From NCBI GenBank assembly GCA_937894955.1, contig CALAXO010000127.1, positions 1-9,473 of the forward strand: a DNA stretch of 9,473 nt, written 5' to 3'. The stretch comes from an uncultured Clostridia bacterium. GTDB taxonomy: Bacteria > Bacillota > Clostridia > Christensenellales > CAG-138. This document shows positions 6,622-9,473 of the stretch, piece after piece; position 1 is the first letter of the stretch, and each line of letters begins with the position of its first letter. The notes beneath the pieces were generated by a model. It did not search any database and was not told where the DNA came from. It saw nothing but the letters and a program-made list of their open reading frames with translations. Made by a program: the position numbers and the translations under genes.

Positions 6622-6649
6622 AGGATGCCGAGCAAAAGCCCGGCATCCT
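6622..6649 (-). terminator. Intrinsic terminator of the rpsM-rplQ ribosomal operon
   Basis: AGGATGCCG (6622-6630) pairs perfectly with CGGCATCCT (6641-6649), and two more G-C pairs form beyond one mismatch around an AAAA loop. On the minus strand it is followed by CTTTTCGTTTATT. It lies about 75 bases past the rplQ stop and separates the ribosomal operon from the transporter promoter. Confidence 0.9.
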
Positions 6650-6724
6650 GCTGAATTCACGGAAAACTTACAATCAGTCACATTTCCCGCAAACAATCAA
6701 TTGAACAGAGTGTAACCCAAGCGA

Positions 6725-7228
6725 TTATTTGAGCTCGAGCATGCAAACTTCGGCACCGTCGCCGCGGCGGGGTCCGAGTTTGTAAATGCGGACATAGCCG
6801 CCCTTTACACCATCGTACTTGGGAGCAAGCTCACGGAAGAGCTTCTCAACAACGGGATGGGGAGTTTCACGAACGCGTTTACGGAAATCCTTTGCTTTTT
6901 CCTTCGACTCCCTGGTAAGGGGGATGTCATAAAGGTAAGCCATGATCTGCCTGCGGGCGTGGAGCTTTGAGGGCTTATCAATAACCTTCTCGACTTCGGT
7001 TCGAGTGGTTTGCTCTTTGTCGTTGGTTTCAATCTTCGTCTTGGTGACGGTTTCGGTATTTTTATATTCAGACACTGCCAAGGTGATGAGCTTCTCTGCA
7101 ATGGGACGAACTTCCTTTGCGCGCGATTCGGTGGTCACGAGCTTGCCGTTCCAAAGGAATGCAGTTACCATGTTGCGAAGCATTGCGTCACGCTGGTCGG
7201 TGGCTTTATTAAGCTTACGGTTAGGCAT
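6725..7228 (-). CDS. rplQ: Large-subunit ribosomal protein bL17 with two insertions
   Basis: The 167-residue product is a structural protein of the 50S subunit. The family is clear from NRKLNKATDQRDAMLRN (3-19), TTESRAKEVRPIAEKLITLA (32-51), LHARRQ (89-94), VVEKLFRELAPKYD and GGYVRIYKLGPRRGDGAE (143-160). B. subtilis L17, as I recall it, is 120 residues. The excess of about 47 falls at two places. About 33 residues lie between ITL and LHARRQ (roughly 54-86, rich in Thr, Lys and Glu). About 14 lie after the LHARRQ helix (roughly 102-123, rich in Lys, Arg and Glu). Both insertions are in frame and the flanking core is intact, so this is a natural extension rather than an assembly error. GGAGG seven bases upstream supports ATG 7228. 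It is the last gene of the alpha operon, 56 bases after rpoA. Confidence 0.97.
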   Translation of the reverse strand: MPNRKLNKATDQRDAMLRNMVTAFLWNGKLVTTESRAKEVRPIAEKLITLAVSEYKNTETVTKTKIETNDKEQTTRTEVEKVIDKPSKLHARRQIMAYLYDIPLTRESKEKAKDFRKRVRETPHPVVEKLFRELAPKYDGVKGGYVRIYKLGPRRGDGAEVCMLELK

Positions 7229-7250
7229 ATTATTTCCTCCTATTAAAATC

Positions 7251-7277
7251 GCTGATGCTATCGTTGATCATATCAGC
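7251..7277 (-). repeat. Short inverted repeat between rpoA and rplQ
   Basis: GCTGAT (7251-7256) and ATCAGC (7272-7277) can form a six-base-pair hairpin with a 15-base loop in the rpoA-rplQ gap. It lies just upstream of the rplQ ribosome binding site. It is weak and may be chance; no T-run follows. Confidence 0.25.
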
Positions 7278-7284
7278 TTGCGAA

Positions 7285-8229
7285 TTATTCTTCGCTTTCG
7301 CGCAGAGAGAGACCCAGCGCAGCAAGTTTGAGCTGCACTTCCTCGAGAGATTTCCTGCCGAGGTTGCGTACCTTCATCATTTCTTCCTCGTCGCGTTCAA
7401 CAAGTTCCGCAACGGTGTTGATGCCGGCGCGCTTGAGGCAGTTATACGAACGAACCGAGAGATCAAGCTCTTCAATTGCCATGTCGTATATCTTTTCCTT
7501 GCCGTCAGGCTCTTCATCGCCGACAATCTCGATGTTCTGCGCACCTTCGGTAAGGTTCGTAAACAGTGAAAGGTGGTCGAACATGATCCTTGAAGAAATG
7601 CCGACTGCCTCCTCGGGGCGGATGCTTCCGTCTGTCCAGACCTGGATCGTGAGTTTGTCGTAGTCGGTAACCTGACCGACTCGGGTATCTTCAACGCGGA
7701 AGTTGACTTTGGTGATGGGGGTGAATATGGAATCGATCGCGATCACGCCGATGGGCATGTTCGGTTTTTTGTTCTTTTCGGCAGAAACATAGCCTTTGCC
7801 TTTTTCAAGAACAATGTCCATATAGAGGTTTGCACCCTCGGAAAGTGTTGCGATGTGCAAATCGGGATTGATGATTTCAACATCGGCATCGTGGATAATA
7901 TCTCCTGCAAAAACTTTGTCTTCGCCCTTGGCGTCGATGACTACATGCACGCTGCTGCTTTCGCCGAGCAATCTCACACGGAGTTCCTTAATGTTAAGAA
8001 TGATCTCGGTAACGTCTTCCTTAACGCCGGGAATGGTTGAAAACTCATGAAGCACACCGTCAATCTTGACGGATGAAGCAGCCGCGCCAGGCATTGAGCT
8101 CAGAAGAACTCTGCGCAGACAGTTGCCGAGAGTTGTGCCGAAGCCGCGCTCAAGCGGTTCAACAACGAAGCATCCGTAGTAGTCGTTCAGCTCCTTGCAC
8201 TCGATCTTAGGTCTTTCAATTTCAAACAT
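7285..8229 (-). CDS. rpoA: DNA-directed RNA polymerase subunit alpha
   Basis: The 314-residue alpha subunit dimerises to nucleate assembly of beta and beta-prime, and its C-terminal domain contacts UP-element DNA and activators. The N-terminal domain spans about 1-230. It contains EPLERGFGTTLGNCLRRVLL (24-43), SSVKIDGVLHEFSTIPGVKE (52-71) and DVTEIILNIK (72-81). An acidic linker follows at about 236-245. The C-terminal domain is about 250-310, with LDLSVRSYNCLKRAGI (Arg260 matches the E. coli DNA-contact Arg265) and NLGRKSLEEVQ. Length is normal. The start is ATG 8229, with AGGGGAG seven bases upstream; an in-frame TTG one codon earlier is less likely. It follows rpsD by 57 bases in the alpha operon. 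Confidence 0.98.
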   Translation of the reverse strand: MFEIERPKIECKELNDYYGCFVVEPLERGFGTTLGNCLRRVLLSSMPGAAASSVKIDGVLHEFSTIPGVKEDVTEIILNIKELRVRLLGESSSVHVVIDAKGEDKVFAGDIIHDADVEIINPDLHIATLSEGANLYMDIVLEKGKGYVSAEKNKKPNMPIGVIAIDSIFTPITKVNFRVEDTRVGQVTDYDKLTIQVWTDGSIRPEEAVGISSRIMFDHLSLFTNLTEGAQNIEIVGDEEPDGKEKIYDMAIEELDLSVRSYNCLKRAGINTVAELVERDEEEMMKVRNLGRKSLEEVQLKLAALGLSLRESEE

Positions 8230-8236
8230 CAAATCT

Positions 8237-8243
8237 CTCCCCT
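8237..8243 (-). promoter_or_regulatory. Ribosome binding site deciding the rpoA start
   Basis: The minus strand reads AGGGGAG, seven bases, then ATG at 8229. The TTG one codon upstream would be only four bases away, so ATG is preferred. Confidence 0.7.
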
Positions 8244-8286
8244 CTCTTGAAAAAAAGTAACTGATAGATCAGGGTAGCCGTGATGA

Positions 8287-8919
8287 TTACCTTGAATAGA
8301 ACTCAACAATGAGGTGTTCCTCAATGGTGAGGTCAATATCATCACGCTGGGGCATTGCTGCCACTGTACCGCTGAGGTTTGCCGCATCAAGCTCAAGCCA
8401 CTTGGGGATGGGCTTATCGGCACCCTGTTCCCTCACGCCCTTGAAGAATTCAACATCAAAGCTCTTTGAAAGAACGCTGATCTTCTGGCCGGGCTTCACG
8501 AGGTAAGAGGGGATGTCAACCTTATGGCCGTCAACAAGGATGTGACCATGGGTGATCCACTGGCGAGCCTGTGCACGGCTTGCGCCGAGACCGAGGCGAT
8601 AAACAACATTGTCAAGGCGACGTTCAAGCAGGCACAGCATATTTTCGCCGGTTACGCCCTGCATGTTCGTTGCCATATCATAGTACTTGCGGAACTGGGA
8701 CTCGAGAACGCCGTATGCTCTGCGGCATTTCTGCTTTTCACGGAGCTGAGTGCCGTATTCGGAAGCCTTGCGAGCCCTTGCCTGACCGTGCTGTCCCGGA
8801 GGGGTGTGACGCTTCATAACAGCGCACTTTGCTTCGTTGTAGCAGCGATCGCCTTTAAGAAACAGTTTGGTGCCTTCCCTGCGGCACTGTCTGCAAACGG
8901 AATCAGTATATCTTGCCAT
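8287..8919 (-). CDS. rpsD: Small-subunit ribosomal protein uS4, zinc-binding type
   Basis: This 210-residue primary 16S rRNA-binding protein helps nucleate 30S assembly. In many bacteria it represses the alpha operon. Cys9, Cys12, Cys26 and Cys32 form a C-x2-C-x13-C-x5-C zinc site, so this is the C-plus form. The S4 RNA-binding domain is at about 97-160, with LERRLDNVVYRLGLGASRAQ and VDGHKVDIPSYLVKPGQ. The C-terminus, IEEHLIVEFYSR, is typical. ATG 8919 lies 15 bases after the rpsK stop. Its AAGGAG ribosome binding site begins within the rpsK stop codon, with an 11-base spacer, which suggests translational coupling. Here rpsD sits between rpsK and rpoA, as in E. coli and many Clostridia, whereas B. 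subtilis carries it elsewhere. Confidence 0.98.
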   Translation of the reverse strand: MARYTDSVCRQCRREGTKLFLKGDRCYNEAKCAVMKRHTPPGQHGQARARKASEYGTQLREKQKCRRAYGVLESQFRKYYDMATNMQGVTGENMLCLLERRLDNVVYRLGLGASRAQARQWITHGHILVDGHKVDIPSYLVKPGQKISVLSKSFDVEFFKGVREQGADKPIPKWLELDAANLSGTVAAMPQRDDIDLTIEEHLIVEFYSR

Positions 8920-8934
8920 AATCGTTTGCTCTCC

Positions 8935-9342
8935 TTATACTCTTCTACGCTTGGGAGGACGGCAGCCATTATGAGGAATGGGGGTGACGTCCTTAATCAT
9001 GTTGACTTCAAGACCTGCAGCCTGGAGCGCACGGATTGCAGATTCACGACCTGCGCCGGGACCCTTTACGTAAACCTCAACGATACGCATACCATGTTCC
9101 ATTGAAGCCTTTGCTGCGGTTTCCGCTGCCATCTGTGCAGCAAACGGAGTGCTCTTACGGGAACCGCGGAAGCCAAGTCCGCCTGCGGATGCCCAAGAGA
9201 TTGCGTTGCCGTTAAGATCGGTAACGGTTACGAGGGTGTTATTGAAGGAAGAACGAATGTGAACCTGACCGCGCTCAATGTTCTTGCGTTCACGACGCTT
9301 GCGGGAAGCAAGCTTCTTTGTAGTCTTTGTTGACCTTGCCAT
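8935..9342 (-). CDS. rpsK: Small-subunit ribosomal protein uS11
   Basis: The 135-residue product is a 30S platform protein that contacts 16S rRNA near the E site. A basic N-terminal tail (KTTKKLASRKRRERKN) precedes the core. The core has GQVHIRSSFNNTLVTVTDLN, AISWASAGGLGFRGSRKSTP and AAQMAAETAAKASMEHGM, then VEVYVKGPGAGRESAIRAL. The C-terminus, DVTPIPHNGCRPPKRRRV, is the conserved family end. Length is normal for bacteria. ATG 9342 has AGGAGG-type sequence upstream in the 20-base gap after rpsM. The stop TAA overlaps the ribosome binding site of rpsD. Identification is secure. Confidence 0.98.
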   Translation of the reverse strand: MARSTKTTKKLASRKRRERKNIERGQVHIRSSFNNTLVTVTDLNGNAISWASAGGLGFRGSRKSTPFAAQMAAETAAKASMEHGMRIVEVYVKGPGAGRESAIRALQAAGLEVNMIKDVTPIPHNGCRPPKRRRV

Positions 9343-9362
9343 TGCTCAATTCTCCTCCTTAA

Positions 9363-9473
9363 TTATTTCTTAGCCTTACCCGCGGAACGCTTGGGACCCT
9401 TACGGGTGCGTGCGTTCTGCTTCGTGCTCTGACCGCGGACGGGCAAGCCCTTGCGGTGACGGACGCCGCGGTA
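9363..9473 (-). CDS. rpsM: Small-subunit ribosomal protein uS13, C-terminal 36 residues only
   Basis: The frame enters from the window edge and ends at TAA 9365-9363. The visible residues are the conserved uS13 C-terminal part: YRGVRHRKGLPVRGQSTKQN, then ARTRKGPKRSAGKAKK, with the highly basic tail that contacts 16S rRNA and the P-site tRNA. uS13 sits in the head of the 30S subunit. Its position just before rpsK is the universal bacterial order. The N-terminal part lies outside the window; nothing suggests damage. Confidence 0.97.
   Translation of the reverse strand, partial: YRGVRHRKGLPVRGQSTKQNARTRKGPKRSAGKAKK

Noticed and set aside
1..9473. CRISPR array, insertion sequence, prophage or defence island
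   Set aside because: I saw no spaced direct repeats, transposase, integrase, terminal inverted repeats or toxin-antitoxin pair. All recognised genes are housekeeping, transport or cell-wall genes.

Overview
The window looks like chromosomal DNA from a Gram-positive, Clostridia-type Firmicute. The evidence is the strong AGGAGG-type ribosome binding sites, a purine-rich coding strand, promoters close to the sigma-A consensus with an extended -10, and an alpha operon in the order rpsM-rpsK-rpsD-rpoA-rplQ with a zinc-type (four-Cys) uS4. The genus cannot be named from the sequence. Every gene I can support is on the minus strand, so transcription runs from high to low coordinates.

Region 1 (9473 down to 6622) is the end of the main ribosomal protein cluster: the C-terminal end of uS13, then complete uS11, uS4, RNA polymerase alpha and bL17. 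The gaps are short and each gene has its own ribosome binding site. A good intrinsic terminator at 6622-6649 closes the unit. The bL17 is unusual, carrying about 47 residues more than the B. subtilis protein.

Region 2 (6520 down to about 2564) is an independent three-gene ABC transporter operon. It has a promoter at 6492-6520, a two-domain ATPase starting at GTG 6372, and two BPD_transp_2 permeases. The set matches the BmpA-type nucleoside uptake systems (NupOPQ, formerly YufOPQ, of B. subtilis). The usual substrate-binding lipoprotein gene is absent here. An imperfect inverted repeat follows the last permease gene.

Region 3 (2505 down to 1) holds two separately transcribed cell-envelope genes. 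The first is a membrane-anchored N-acetylmuramoyl-L-alanine amidase (CwlD/Amidase_3 type), with its own promoter and a terminator at 1410-1443. The second is a membrane protein with at least two peptidoglycan-binding repeats; it has its own promoter, a leader of about 200 nt, and runs off the left edge. Both have a Pro/Thr-rich linker between the membrane segment and the extracellular domains, so they probably act on or bind the cell wall. A joint role in cortex or septal wall remodelling is only a guess.

Stretches of 300 bases or more without a gene are 913-1484 (structured leader, promoter, A/T-rich spacer, terminator), 2370-2672 (amidase promoter and inverted repeat) and 6373-6724 (ATPase leader, promoter, rplQ terminator). 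I saw no tRNA, rRNA, CRISPR array, insertion sequence, phage gene or defence cassette. I found no convincing undescribed system. The points most worth a second look are the bL17 insertions, the divergent second nucleotide-binding site of the ATPase, and the long leader at 913-1112.
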